64,000 nucleotides of DNA from DASRDS01 sp035570055. GTDB taxonomy: Bacteria; Gemmatimonadota; Gemmatimonadetes; Gemmatimonadales; Gemmatimonadaceae. The position numbers were made by a program, and so were the translations under genes. A model generated the notes under the pieces. It searched no databases and was not told the origin of the DNA. It was given only the letters and a program-made list of their open reading frames with translations. Each line of letters begins with the position of its first letter. Position 1 is the first letter of the stretch. The DNA lies in contig DATMLM010000063.1 of the NCBI GenBank assembly GCA_035570055.1, forward strand, positions 1-64,000, written 5' to 3'. Shown here one piece after another: positions 49,615-58,184 of the stretch.

Positions 49615-50307
49615 GTGGCACCACCGGCTGTCGTCGTCGACAACATCACCCGTCGTTTCGGTCGTCGCACCGCGCTCGCGGGCGTGAGCTTTACGCTGCA
49701 GCCGCACGAGTGTCTGGCGATCTTCGGCCCGAACGGCGCGGGCAAGACGACGCTGCTCAGGATCGTGGCCGGCTTGCTCGTGCCGAATAGCGGCTCGGTC
49801 TCGCCGTCAGGTCTCGCCGCACGCAGCGCCGTCGGCCTGATCTCGCACCAGACGATGTTGTACCCGGAGCTCACGGCGCTCGAAAACGTCGAATTCGCCG
49901 CGCGACTGTACGGCGTAGCGGAGCCTCGCGCCGCCGCGCTCGCGTCACTCGCGTCGCTCGGCGTCCAAGATCGCGCCGACACGTTCGTGCGGCAGCTGAG
50001 TCGTGGCCTCCAACAGCGCGTGTCGATCGCGCGATCGTTCGTGCATCGTCCGAGCATCGTGTTGCTCGATGAGCCGTTCACGGGCCTCGATGCGCAAGGC
50101 GCGCGCGTCCTGACCGAGGCGCTCGTTCACCTCAGGGATGCCGGCGCCGCATTGATCCTCGTCACGCACAACATCGACGAGGGACTCGCGCTCGCCACGT
50201 GGGTCGCGGTCCTCAACGAAGGGCGATTCGCGAGCTACGATGCCAGATCTGGCATCGATCCCGTCACTTACGCCGCGCGATATCGGGCCCTACTTTGCCC
50301 TCCATGA
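49615..50307 (+). CDS. ccmA: Heme-export ABC transporter ATP-binding protein CcmA
   Basis: 230 residues from GTG 49615. Walker A in FGPNGAGKTTLLRIVAG, signature QLSRGLQQRVSIARSF, Walker B VLLDEPFTGLDAQG, switch His in LVTHNIDEGL. CcmA powers release of heme-loaded CcmE from CcmC in cytochrome c maturation system I. It is followed by ccmB with an ATGA overlap, which fixes the assignment. Confidence 0.92.
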   Translation: MAPPAVVVDNITRRFGRRTALAGVSFTLQPHECLAIFGPNGAGKTTLLRIVAGLLVPNSGSVSPSGLAARSAVGLISHQTMLYPELTALENVEFAARLYGVAEPRAAALASLASLGVQDRADTFVRQLSRGLQQRVSIARSFVHRPSIVLLDEPFTGLDAQGARVLTEALVHLRDAGAALILVTHNIDEGLALATWVAVLNEGRFASYDARSGIDPVTYAARYRALLCPP

Positions 50308-50990
50308 GGCCGCCCGGACTCCTCGACGCGGCGTGGCTCATCGCGCGGAAAGACCTTCGCATCGAGTTCCGCAGCCGGAGCGCATTCTTCTCGGCGGCCA
50401 TCTTTGCGGTCCTCGCCTCGACGATCTTCTTCTTCGCCTGGGACCCCACCGCCGTCGCCGCCGCCGATTTGGCGCCCGGCGTCCTGTGGGTGATCTTCAC
50501 GTTTGCGGGAATGCTCGGCTTGCATCGCTCGTTCGGCGCCGAAGTCGCGGATCGCGCCATTGATGGCCTGCTGGTGGCGCCGATCGACCGGAAGGCCGTG
50601 TTCCTCGGCAAGGCGCTCGCCAACCTCGTCTTCGTGCTCGCGGTGCAGGCGCTCGCGATCCCCGCGGTCGGCATCATGTACAACGTGCCGCTCACGCACA
50701 TCGCGGGGCCGCTGGCGGGCATCGCCGTGCTCGCCGCGATCGGTCTCGTTGCGGTCGGAACGCTGTTCAGCGCGATGACCGTGAACACCCGGTTTGCCGA
50801 GTTGCTGCTGCCAATGCTGTCGCTGCCATTTTTCGTTCCTGTCGTCATTGCCGCCGCGCAGTCGACCGAGAAACTGCTGAGCGGTCGGCCAGTCAGCGAG
50901 GTGGCGGGATGGCTGGAGGTGCTGGCATCTTTCGACCTCGTCTTCGTCTACGCATGCACGCTCGCATTCCCAGCCACTCTCGAGCACTAG
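50304..50990 (+). CDS. ccmB: Heme exporter membrane protein CcmB
   Basis: 228 residues from ATG 50304, six predicted membrane helices. N-terminal family segment AWLIARKDLRIEFRSRSAFF is followed by GLHRSFGAEVADRAIDGLLVAP, a CcmB hallmark. It forms the channel of the CcmABCD complex. The open frame from 50199 repeats ccmA out of frame. Confidence 0.91.
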   Translation: MRPPGLLDAAWLIARKDLRIEFRSRSAFFSAAIFAVLASTIFFFAWDPTAVAAADLAPGVLWVIFTFAGMLGLHRSFGAEVADRAIDGLLVAPIDRKAVFLGKALANLVFVLAVQALAIPAVGIMYNVPLTHIAGPLAGIAVLAAIGLVAVGTLFSAMTVNTRFAELLLPMLSLPFFVPVVIAAAQSTEKLLSGRPVSEVAGWLEVLASFDLVFVYACTLAFPATLEH

Positions 50991-51670
50991 GGCCCGCGCC
51001 GTCCCCCCTCTGGCCATACGATTGGTCGATTGGGCTCGCCGCATTCGCGGTGATCGGCGTCGCCATCCGCGCGATTTGGTTCACGCCGATCGAGGCGCGA
51101 CAAGGGCCGGCCCAAAAAATCTTTTACGTTCACCCACCGTCGGCCTTCGTGGGCATATGGATCGGGTTCGGCCTCATGGCGATCGCGAGCGGGGTATATC
51201 TCTGGTTGCGCGATGAGCGAGCCGATGCGTTCGCGGAGAGCTCCGGCGAAGTCGGTCTCGTATTTCTCACGGTCGCCCTCATCACGGGACCGATCTGGGG
51301 CAAGACCGTGTGGGGGACGTGGTGGACGTGGGACGTGAGGCTCACGTCGACGTTGTTCTTGTGGTTTCTCGTCTCGGGCTACCTGGTCCTTCGCGGCGCG
51401 ATCGAGGATCCCGAGCTACGGGCGCGCTATTCGGCTGTCCTGGCACTGCTCTCCGTGCCGCTCATGTTCTTCATTCACTTCAGCGTCTACTTCTTCCGCA
51501 CGCTGCATCCGATGCCGATCGTCGCCAAGCCATCGGCCCCGTCGCTGCCGCCGGAGATGCTGACGACGTTCCTCCTCGCGTGCGTCGCGATGATCATCCT
51601 CTACATCGCCCTCGTGCGCGCGCGGTACCGCCTCGCGCTCGTGCGCGCCCACGTCGAGGACGCTCCATGA
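50954..51670 (+). CDS. ccmC: Heme exporter/handling protein CcmC
   Basis: 238 residues from ATG 50954, which overlaps ccmB by 37 bases; the start is uncertain, since the family core begins near residue 20. Six membrane helices. Heme-handling WGTWWTWD motif (in WGKTVWGTWWTWDVRL), with periplasmic His in VHPPSAF and in TLHPMPIV. CcmC loads heme onto CcmE. No ccmE, ccmF, ccmG or ccmH is in the window. Confidence 0.9.
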   Translation: MHARIPSHSRALGPAPSPLWPYDWSIGLAAFAVIGVAIRAIWFTPIEARQGPAQKIFYVHPPSAFVGIWIGFGLMAIASGVYLWLRDERADAFAESSGEVGLVFLTVALITGPIWGKTVWGTWWTWDVRLTSTLFLWFLVSGYLVLRGAIEDPELRARYSAVLALLSVPLMFFIHFSVYFFRTLHPMPIVAKPSAPSLPPEMLTTFLLACVAMIILYIALVRARYRLALVRAHVEDAP

Positions 51671-51777
51671 TTCCCGACAATGCCATCTACTTCGAGGTCG
51701 CGTATGCGGCCGCCGCCATCATCTACGGCGCGTACGCCGTGAGTATCTGGTGGCGTGCCGCACGATTCCGGCGGTGA
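51667..51777 (+). CDS. ccmD: CcmD-like small membrane protein
   Basis: 36 residues from ATG 51667 (ATGA overlap with ccmC). One hydrophobic span (FEVAYAAAAIIYGAYAVSIWW) is followed by a basic tail RAARFRR. Position after ccmC, size and basic C-terminus match CcmD, which stabilises the CcmABC-CcmE complex. Its stop overlaps the ATG of the next gene (TGATG). Confidence 0.78.
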   Translation: MIPDNAIYFEVAYAAAAIIYGAYAVSIWWRAARFRR

Positions 51778-53246
51778 TGGTTTATCTCGTCGGAGCAGGG
51801 CCGGGCGATCCGAGGCTGATCACCGTCCGAGGCCAGGAGCTTCTGGCGACGTGCGATGTCGTGGTCTACGACGCGCTGGTAAGCCCGGGACTCTACGCCA
51901 CGGCCAAAGACGCCCGTGGCGTTGGGAAGCGCGGTGGCGACGACGCCTCGGCCTCCCAGGCCGATATCAACGCGCTGCTCATTCGCCTTGCTCGAGAGGG
52001 CAAGAGCGTCGTTCGCCTGAAGGGCGGCGACCCGTTCGTATTCGGCCGTGGCAGTGAAGAAGCCCAAGCATTGGCGGCGGCTGGCATCCCATTCGAGATC
52101 GTCCCCGGTGTCACCGCGGGCGTCGCCGCGCCAGCCTACGCCGGCATCCCGGTCACCCACCGCGGAGTCGCCACCTCGGTCACCTTCGTCACCGGCAGCG
52201 AAGATCCCACGAAGCCCGACACGCAGACGGACTGGTCGGCCCTCGCGCGCGTGGGTGGCACCATTGTGCTGTACATGGGAGTCCGTCATCTCCGCGAGAT
52301 CACGGATCGCCTCATCGCCGCCGGTTTAAGCCCAGACACCCCGGCCGCCGGGATTCAATGGGGCACGCTCGCGACGCAACGCACGGTGGTCGCCACACTG
52401 TCGACGCTCGCGACGGCCGATCTTGCATCGCCCCTCATCGTGGTCATCGGCCAAACGGTTGCTCTTCGCGAGACGATTGCATGGTTCGATCGCCGACCGC
52501 TCTTTGGCCGGCGCATCCTCGTGACGCGGGCGTCTGCCCGCGCGGGCACGTTGGCCGATCGTCTTCGCGAAGCGGGAGCGGATGTCGTAGAGATGCCCGC
52601 AACCCGTATCTCACCCCTCGATGCCTCACCCCTGCGTGAGGCGATCCGCCGGTTAGCCGGGTACCAGCACGTGTTGTTCACGAGCCAAACCGCGGTCAGC
52701 TTTTTCTGGGATGCCCTCCGCGTGGCCTCGCTCGACGCCCGCGCGCTCTCTGGCCTCACCGTGACCGCGATTGGCCCAGCGACCGCCGAGGCACTCGTGT
52801 CCCATGGCATCGCGCCGGACGTCATCCCGGATCGCTTTGTCGCCGAGGGTGTCGTCGAAGCATTGCGCGATCGAGTGAGTGGCGCGCGCATGCTGTATCC
52901 CGCCGCCGAAGGAGGCCGGGACGTCTTGCCCGAAGGTCTGCGGGCCGCGGGCGCGACCGTGGATGTGGTACACGTGTACCGCTCCGAGCCAGTTGCAGGT
53001 ACCGTAGCCACGGACAGAGTCGATCTGGTGACGTTCACGTCCGCTTCGACCGTCACGGGCTACGTCGACGCGGTCGGCGCCGATCTCTCGCGTCGCTCGC
53101 CCGCCGCGACGATCGGGCCGATCACGAGCGAGGCCGCACGCGCGGCAGGAATCACCGTCGCGATCGAATCGCCGAGCGCGTCGATCCCGGCCTTGGTCGA
53201 AGCAATTACCCAGTACTATCAGCGCTATGCGAATCGGCACGCGTAA
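51777..53246 (+). CDS. Uroporphyrinogen-III C-methyltransferase / uroporphyrinogen-III synthase fusion
   Basis: 489 residues from ATG 51777. N-terminal methyltransferase (about 1-245): VYLVGAGPGDPRLITVRG, KGGDPFVFGRGSEEA, TPAAGIQWGT. C-terminal HemD-like synthase (about 250-489): RPLFGRRILVTRASARAG, HVLFTSQTAVSFFW, and DLVTFTSASTV. The pair makes uroporphyrinogen III and then precorrin-2, the branch point between heme and siroheme/cobalamin. Fusion of cobA and hemD is known in several phyla. It overlaps hemC by 20 bases. Confidence 0.91.
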   Translation: MVYLVGAGPGDPRLITVRGQELLATCDVVVYDALVSPGLYATAKDARGVGKRGGDDASASQADINALLIRLAREGKSVVRLKGGDPFVFGRGSEEAQALAAAGIPFEIVPGVTAGVAAPAYAGIPVTHRGVATSVTFVTGSEDPTKPDTQTDWSALARVGGTIVLYMGVRHLREITDRLIAAGLSPDTPAAGIQWGTLATQRTVVATLSTLATADLASPLIVVIGQTVALRETIAWFDRRPLFGRRILVTRASARAGTLADRLREAGADVVEMPATRISPLDASPLREAIRRLAGYQHVLFTSQTAVSFFWDALRVASLDARALSGLTVTAIGPATAEALVSHGIAPDVIPDRFVAEGVVEALRDRVSGARMLYPAAEGGRDVLPEGLRAAGATVDVVHVYRSEPVAGTVATDRVDLVTFTSASTVTGYVDAVGADLSRRSPAATIGPITSEAARAAGITVAIESPSASIPALVEAITQYYQRYANRHA

Positions 53247-54075
53247 GTCCGCGCTGGCGCTGGAGCAAGCGCACCAAGTGCAAGCGGCGCTCGCCGCACG
53301 GGGCGTCGAGAGTGAGCTCGTGCCGTTCACGACGCTCGGCGACCGCCGTCTCGATGCCTCGTTCCTGGAGATCGGCGCCAAGGGCCTCTTCACGAAGGAG
53401 CTCGAGGTCGCCCTGGCCGAGGGAACGATCGATTGTGCGGTGCACTCGTTCAAAGATCTTCCGACAGATACAACGGGCGTGGTCGCCGTGCTCCCACGCG
53501 CGGATCCAAGAGATGTCGTGGTCGGCATCGCGATTGCGGATCTCGCACCGGGCGCTCGCGTAGGGACGTCGAGCCTGCGCCGCCGGGCGCAGCTCAAAGC
53601 GATCCGTTCTGATCTCGAGGTGGTGGAGCTGCGCGGCAATGTCCCGACGCGGCTACGAAAGGTGGAGGAGGGTCAGGTTAGATCGGCCATTTTGGCCGCC
53701 GCAGGCCTCATTCGCCTTGGCGCAACCCGGCATATCACGGCGTACCTCGAGCCGCCGGCCTGGCTACCGGCCCCGGGGCAGGGCGCCATCGCCATTCAGG
53801 CCCGTGTTGGCGGCGATGCCGCGAAAGTGCTCGCTCCGCTCAACGACCCCGATACCATGCGCGATGTGACCGCCGAGCGGTCGATGCTCGCCGCGCTCGA
53901 TGGCGGGTGTCAGGTGCCGATTGGCGGGCTCGTGATCCGCGGGGTGCTCCATGGGCTGATCGCCGACGTCGACGGTGCCCGGGTGGTGCGCGGCTCAGAG
54001 CCTGTCGACCCTGCGAATCCGGCCGCTGCCGGACTGGCGCTCGCCGCTAAATTGAGGGAATGGACGCGTTCCTGA
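53227..54075 (+). CDS. hemC: Hydroxymethylbilane synthase
   Basis: 282 residues, slightly shorter than the usual ~310. Motifs: RIGTRKSALALEQA, VHSFKDLPTD, GTSSLRRRAQL, LAPGQGAIAIQ-type sequence (here PAPGQGAIAIQ), and the dipyrromethane-cofactor Cys in LDGGCQVPIGG. It polymerises four porphobilinogen units. It overlaps hemB by 16 bases. Confidence 0.94.
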   Translation: MRIGTRKSALALEQAHQVQAALAARGVESELVPFTTLGDRRLDASFLEIGAKGLFTKELEVALAEGTIDCAVHSFKDLPTDTTGVVAVLPRADPRDVVVGIAIADLAPGARVGTSSLRRRAQLKAIRSDLEVVELRGNVPTRLRKVEEGQVRSAILAAAGLIRLGATRHITAYLEPPAWLPAPGQGAIAIQARVGGDAAKVLAPLNDPDTMRDVTAERSMLAALDGGCQVPIGGLVIRGVLHGLIADVDGARVVRGSEPVDPANPAAAGLALAAKLREWTRS

Positions 54076-55070
54076 CTGACCGCGAGACCGCCCCTTTGAC
54101 GATCCGGCCGCGCCGGCTGCGTCGCACGGCGTCGCTCCGGCGCCTCGTTCGCGAGACCCGCTTGGACCCCGCGCAGCTCGTCCTGCCGGTCTTTGTGCGC
54201 ACGGGCGCGAATATCCGCCTCCCGGTGTCCTCGATGCCCGGCGTCGCCCAGACGTCGGTCGACGAGATGTTGCGCGATGCGAGCGCGGCGGCCGAGTCGG
54301 GCGTCGGCGGAGTGATCCTGTTCGGTATCCCCGACACCAAAGATGACGAAGGCTCGGGTGCATGGGATGAATACGGCCCCGTGCAGCAAGGTATCCGCGC
54401 GCTCAAGCGCGAATTTCCCGAGCTCGTCGTGATCGGCGACGTGTGCATGTGCGAGTACACGTCGCACGGCCACTGTGGGATCTTGCGCGATGGCGCGGTC
54501 GATAACGATGCCACGTTGCCCTTGTTGGCCCGCGCTGCTCTCTCGCACGCCCAGGCCGGCGCCGATATCGTGGCGCCGAGCGACATGATGGATGGTCGCG
54601 TGGCGGCCATTCGATCGGCCCTCGATGCGGCCGGCCACTCGGACACGGCGATCTTGAGCTACGCGGCCAAATACGCTTCGGCCTTCTACGGCCCATTCCG
54701 CGAGGCGGCCGAGTCGACGCCGAAGAGCGGGGACCGCCGCGGCTATCAGATGGACCCGGCGAATGGCGCCGAGGCGCTGAGGGAAGTGGCGCTGGACATC
54801 GAAGAAGGCGCCGACGCGATCCTGGTCAAGCCCGCGGGTCCGTATCTCGACATCGTGCACCGGGTCAAGCAAGCCACCGGGTACCCGGTCGCGGCGTATC
54901 AGGTGAGTGGTGAGTACGCGATGTTGCAAGCGGCGGCCGAGCGGGGGTGGCTCGATGGCGACCGCGCGATGATGGAATCACTGATCGGCATCCGCCGCGC
55001 GGGAGCCGATTTCATTCTGACGTATTTCGCCACGGCTGCCGCGCGCCTCATTCGGCGCGGCTGGGAGTAA
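54060..55070 (+). CDS. hemB: Delta-aminolevulinic acid dehydratase (porphobilinogen synthase)
   Basis: 336 residues. Catalytic lysines in SYAAKYASAFYGPFREA and ILVKPAGPYLDI. Cysteine metal site VCMCEYTSHGHCG suggests zinc dependence. RRLRRTASLRRLVRET near the N-terminus is the family opening. It joins two 5-aminolevulinate molecules. The order hemD-hemC-hemB is contiguous, but hemA and hemL are not in the window. Confidence 0.95.
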   Translation: MDAFLTDRETAPLTIRPRRLRRTASLRRLVRETRLDPAQLVLPVFVRTGANIRLPVSSMPGVAQTSVDEMLRDASAAAESGVGGVILFGIPDTKDDEGSGAWDEYGPVQQGIRALKREFPELVVIGDVCMCEYTSHGHCGILRDGAVDNDATLPLLARAALSHAQAGADIVAPSDMMDGRVAAIRSALDAAGHSDTAILSYAAKYASAFYGPFREAAESTPKSGDRRGYQMDPANGAEALREVALDIEEGADAILVKPAGPYLDIVHRVKQATGYPVAAYQVSGEYAMLQAAAERGWLDGDRAMMESLIGIRRAGADFILTYFATAAARLIRRGWE

Positions 55071-55071
55071 C

Positions 55072-56112
55072 ATGCGCTATCGGACGTTCCCGGGAACCGA
55101 CGTCACGGTGAGCGAGGTCGGGTTCGGCAACTGGACCACCTCGACCGGCTGGTGGGGAGAGATGTCGGATGAAGATGCGATCTCACTCCACCGCAAGGCG
55201 CTGGATGATCATGGAATCACGTTCTTCGACACCGCCGATGCGTACTCCAACGGCCGCGGCGAGCATCAACTTGCGGCAGCATTTGCGGGCCGCCGCTCAG
55301 AAGTGGTGTACGCCACGAAAGTGGGCTACGACATCTACGATGCCGAGGCGCGAAGCGCCCGGCGTGGCCAATCAGAGCTCCCGATGCGCACCGACCCGGC
55401 ATATCTCCGCCTCGCGGTTGACCGGTGTCTGGAGCGTCTCGAGACCGACTACCTGGATGTTCTCCAGATCCATAACGTAAAGATGGAGCACGTGCGCGAC
55501 CCGGAGCTCTGGGCCACGCTCCGCGACCTCACGCGCGAGGGAAAGATCCGCGTGTGGGGCGCCGCCTTCGGCCCCGCGATCGGTTGGCTCTACGAGGCAA
55601 TCGAGCTGTGTGAGCGCGAGCCGGATATCGGGATGATCCAGATGATCTGGAACATTCTCGAGCAGCATCCGGGCACCGCGATGATCGACGCCGCGCGCCG
55701 CACGGCCCCGCACTGCGCCTTCACGATCCGCGTGACGCACGCCTCCGGGATGCTCGAGGGTCACTACACCGAGGACACGGTGTTCGGGGAGAACGACCAC
55801 CGCCGCCATCGCCCGCGATCATGGTTGATCAACGGCCTCCAGAAAATCCGTACGTTGGACTGGATGACGACCGAGATGACCTTGGGCCAGGCCGCGCTCA
55901 AATGGCTCCTCGCCGAGCCGCTGGTAATGTCGACGCTGCCCAATATCTACGACGCCACGCAGCTCGCCGAGTTCGCGGCCGCCAGCGACGCGCCGGACCT
56001 GACCAAGGCGCAGCTCCAGCGAGTCGCCGAGCTCGCGGCCGCGAACTTCGGCATCGAGGAGCCACCGATGGCGTACAAGGGTACGATGGAGCGCCCTACC
56101 GCCGCCGTGTAA
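55072..56112 (+). CDS. Aldo/keto reductase
   Basis: 346 residues, starting one base after the hemB stop. AKR motifs: SEVGFGNWTTS, FFDTADAYSNGRGE with catalytic Asp and Tyr, ATKVGYD with the lysine, and VLQIHN with the His. The C-terminal NADP-binding part is present (MTLGQAALKWLL). Placement at the end of the heme operon is suggestive, but no heme-pathway role is established. A hairpin at 56113-56139 follows. Confidence 0.85.
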   Translation: MRYRTFPGTDVTVSEVGFGNWTTSTGWWGEMSDEDAISLHRKALDDHGITFFDTADAYSNGRGEHQLAAAFAGRRSEVVYATKVGYDIYDAEARSARRGQSELPMRTDPAYLRLAVDRCLERLETDYLDVLQIHNVKMEHVRDPELWATLRDLTREGKIRVWGAAFGPAIGWLYEAIELCEREPDIGMIQMIWNILEQHPGTAMIDAARRTAPHCAFTIRVTHASGMLEGHYTEDTVFGENDHRRHRPRSWLINGLQKIRTLDWMTTEMTLGQAALKWLLAEPLVMSTLPNIYDATQLAEFAAASDAPDLTKAQLQRVAELAAANFGIEEPPMAYKGTMERPTAAV

Positions 56113-56139
56113 AGAGCGGCCTTCTACTTCAGGCCCTCT
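56113..56139. terminator. Possible bidirectional terminator hairpin between converging genes
   Basis: AGAG-C-GGCCT at 56113-56122 pairs with AGGCC-CTCT at 56131-56139 around an 8-base loop, leaving one unpaired C. It lies between the aldo/keto reductase stop and the cytochrome b/c stop (56124-56126, in the loop). There is no clear T-run on either side, so it is a weak candidate. Confidence 0.35.
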
Positions 56140-57548
56140 ATGTAGGCTATCATCGCCTTGGTGTCATCGAGCGATGGGTCGACGCGGGGCATGCCACCCG
56201 CGATCATCTTGGCCGTGGGATGCGCGAAGAGCGCCGCGAGCTGATCGGGCGTGAATGTGGCTGAAATGCCGATCAGCGCAGGGCCCGCGGCTGTGCCGAC
56301 TCCGCCCTCGCCATGGCACGCGTTACAAGAATGCGCGCGGAAGGCCTTTTCTCCTTTCACGACTAGCGGATTGGCAAGCGCCACATTGACCGCAGCCAAT
56401 GAAGAAGACGAGAGCGCCGGCTCGAATGGCTGGCGCATGTATCCCTTCTCCGCTGCATCTTGCTTCGCCAGTTGATTCGCAACACCGGGATCGTGCTCGT
56501 CCGCGTACTTACTGCGAAGACCCAAGCCGACGATCATGACTATGAAGAACACGTAGGCTCCCATCGCCACCGGACGTTTCCAGGGCCGACGTTCGATCCG
56601 GCGATCCATAAATGGAAGCGCAATGATGGCGATGACGAGTAGCATCGGAATAATCAGAACACCGATGACCGACGCCGCCCCGTGCCAGTATTTGAGCCAC
56701 TCGAAGATGGGCAGGTAATACCAGTCCGGCCGAGGGATGTACTGGGCATTCGCCGGATCAGCCGCCGGACCCAACGACACCGGGACGAGGAGCGCCAGCG
56801 CGCCGAGCCCGATCAAGAGGAGGGCCGTGAGGGAAAGGTCCATCAGCACTTGGCGCGGATAGAACAATTCCGTTTTCTGCTTTGGGTCGCCCGCATCTAG
56901 ACTGACGGGGCCGGCGGCGCCCGCTTTGCGGAAGAGCAACACGTGAGCAGCCACGAGAGCAAAGATGGCAGCGGGGATCAGAAGGACATGCGACACGAAG
57001 AAACGCGAGATGGTGAGCGTCCCCATCGCCGTGCCGCCACGCACGAAGCGCGTGAGACTCGCTCCAATCCACGGGATTTCGCTGATCGCGCTCGTGCCGA
57101 CGGCCGTGGCAAAGTATGCCTTCTGGTCCCACGGAAGCAGATATCCGGTGAACGCCATTGCGAGCACGAGTCCAAACAGCACGCACCCGGAGATCCACAA
57201 CAACTCACGCCGCCCCTTGTAGGCGCCCCAGATATATGTCTGTGAGAGATGGAGGAGTACGACAACAACCATCGCGCTGGCGCCGTAGGAATGCAGACTC
57301 CGAAGAAACGAGCCGGCGGTGACGGCCTTCGTGATGTAGGCGACCGTGGTGTGCGCGTTCTCCGCGGAAGGCACGTAGTAGAGCGTGAGAGCGACGCCGG
57401 TGATGATTTGCGAGAGAAAGATGAACAGCAGGCCCGAGCCAAAGACATAGGCGAAGCGTGCGCCGCCCGGAATGGGTTCATCGAGCGCACTGCGCAGCAG
57501 GTCATCCAGGCCAGTGCGGCGATTCACCCATGCGCGCAAACTGCTCAT
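56124..57548 (-). CDS. Cytochrome b fused to a C-terminal cytochrome c domain (bc-type complex)
   Basis: 474 residues. Cytochrome b part about 1-350 with eight or so membrane helices. Heme b ligands are in LHSYGASAMVVVVLLHL and in SHVLLIPAAIFALVAAH. The quinol-site motif is PDWY (in IPRPDWYYLPIFEWLKYW) rather than PEWY, typical of menaquinol-using complexes. Residues from about 395 form a cytochrome c domain with CNACH near residue 410 and a downstream Met in AGGMPRVD. The Rieske gene lies upstream and overlaps by ATGA. It passes electrons from menaquinol to periplasmic cytochrome c. Confidence 0.91.
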   Translation of the reverse strand: MSSLRAWVNRRTGLDDLLRSALDEPIPGGARFAYVFGSGLLFIFLSQIITGVALTLYYVPSAENAHTTVAYITKAVTAGSFLRSLHSYGASAMVVVVLLHLSQTYIWGAYKGRRELLWISGCVLFGLVLAMAFTGYLLPWDQKAYFATAVGTSAISEIPWIGASLTRFVRGGTAMGTLTISRFFVSHVLLIPAAIFALVAAHVLLFRKAGAAGPVSLDAGDPKQKTELFYPRQVLMDLSLTALLLIGLGALALLVPVSLGPAADPANAQYIPRPDWYYLPIFEWLKYWHGAASVIGVLIIPMLLVIAIIALPFMDRRIERRPWKRPVAMGAYVFFIVMIVGLGLRSKYADEHDPGVANQLAKQDAAEKGYMRQPFEPALSSSSLAAVNVALANPLVVKGEKAFRAHSCNACHGEGGVGTAAGPALIGISATFTPDQLAALFAHPTAKMIAGGMPRVDPSLDDTKAMIAYIEGLK

Positions 57549-58084
57549 GTCATGGGTTCTTTCCGGGCGACGAGTTGCCGGAAGTACTGAAAACGCACCA
57601 GCAACTCACCGTCCCGAACGGTCGTGTCGAGGCTATCCATTCCACGCGGCGACGGTCCGCTGATCGGCTGTCCGTCCGCGGCGAACACGCTCGCATGACA
57701 TGGGCAGATGAATTGCCTCTTGTCGCTGACCCAAGGCACGATGCAACCCAAGTGCGGGCAGATCGACGAGAGGACGAGCAGTGCGCCGCGGCTGTCCTTC
57801 GTCACGTACACGTCTTGTTCTGAGACGACTTTCCGCCACCCATCGACTTGCTCGATCTGGATGGTGCGCAAGACCGGCTCAGTCAGAGATGCAAACCCGC
57901 CCAACGACCCCACGGACGACGGTTTGAGCTCGGTGGTGGGTCGCAGGAGAGGAAACAGCGCGAAGCGGATCAACGGAACGGACAGCAGCCCACCAATGCA
58001 AAGAGAACCCAATGCCAACAGCGCGGCGAGAAACGAGCGCCGATTGGTGTGGTTCGTCTCCGGATCTTCCGGGCTCCCGCTCAT
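57545..58084 (-). CDS. Rieske iron-sulfur protein of the bc-type complex
   Basis: 179 residues. N-terminal twin-Arg-less anchor: RRSFLAALLALGSLCIGGLLSV at about 15-36, with RRSF resembling a Tat-like signal. The 2Fe-2S binding boxes are CPHLGC and CPCHAS. SGPSPRGMDSLDTTV is a family feature. A Shine-Dalgarno-like GGAGG sits 5 bases before the ATG, so this operon is leadered unlike many in the window. It is the first gene of the qcr-type pair. Confidence 0.91.
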   Translation of the reverse strand: MSGSPEDPETNHTNRRSFLAALLALGSLCIGGLLSVPLIRFALFPLLRPTTELKPSSVGSLGGFASLTEPVLRTIQIEQVDGWRKVVSEQDVYVTKDSRGALLVLSSICPHLGCIVPWVSDKRQFICPCHASVFAADGQPISGPSPRGMDSLDTTVRDGELLVRFQYFRQLVARKEPMT

Positions 58085-58184
58085 CGCATCCTCCGCGTCG
58101 GGGCCGTTGGCCGGATTCTGTCTGCTCCGCTACATACGCACATGCCGCTGGCGATTGCAAGCAACCTGGAGTGCGCGCATGTCG
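58085..58184. other. Intergenic region upstream of the Rieske gene
   Basis: 100 bases between the Rieske start and the Crp-family stop. It contains the GGAGG ribosome-binding site on the minus strand near 58088-58093. A weak promoter-like TTGCAA/TATGTA pair sits around 58137-58166, also on the minus strand. No Fnr-type (TTGAT-N4-ATCAA) or Crp-type box is visible. Confidence 0.35.
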
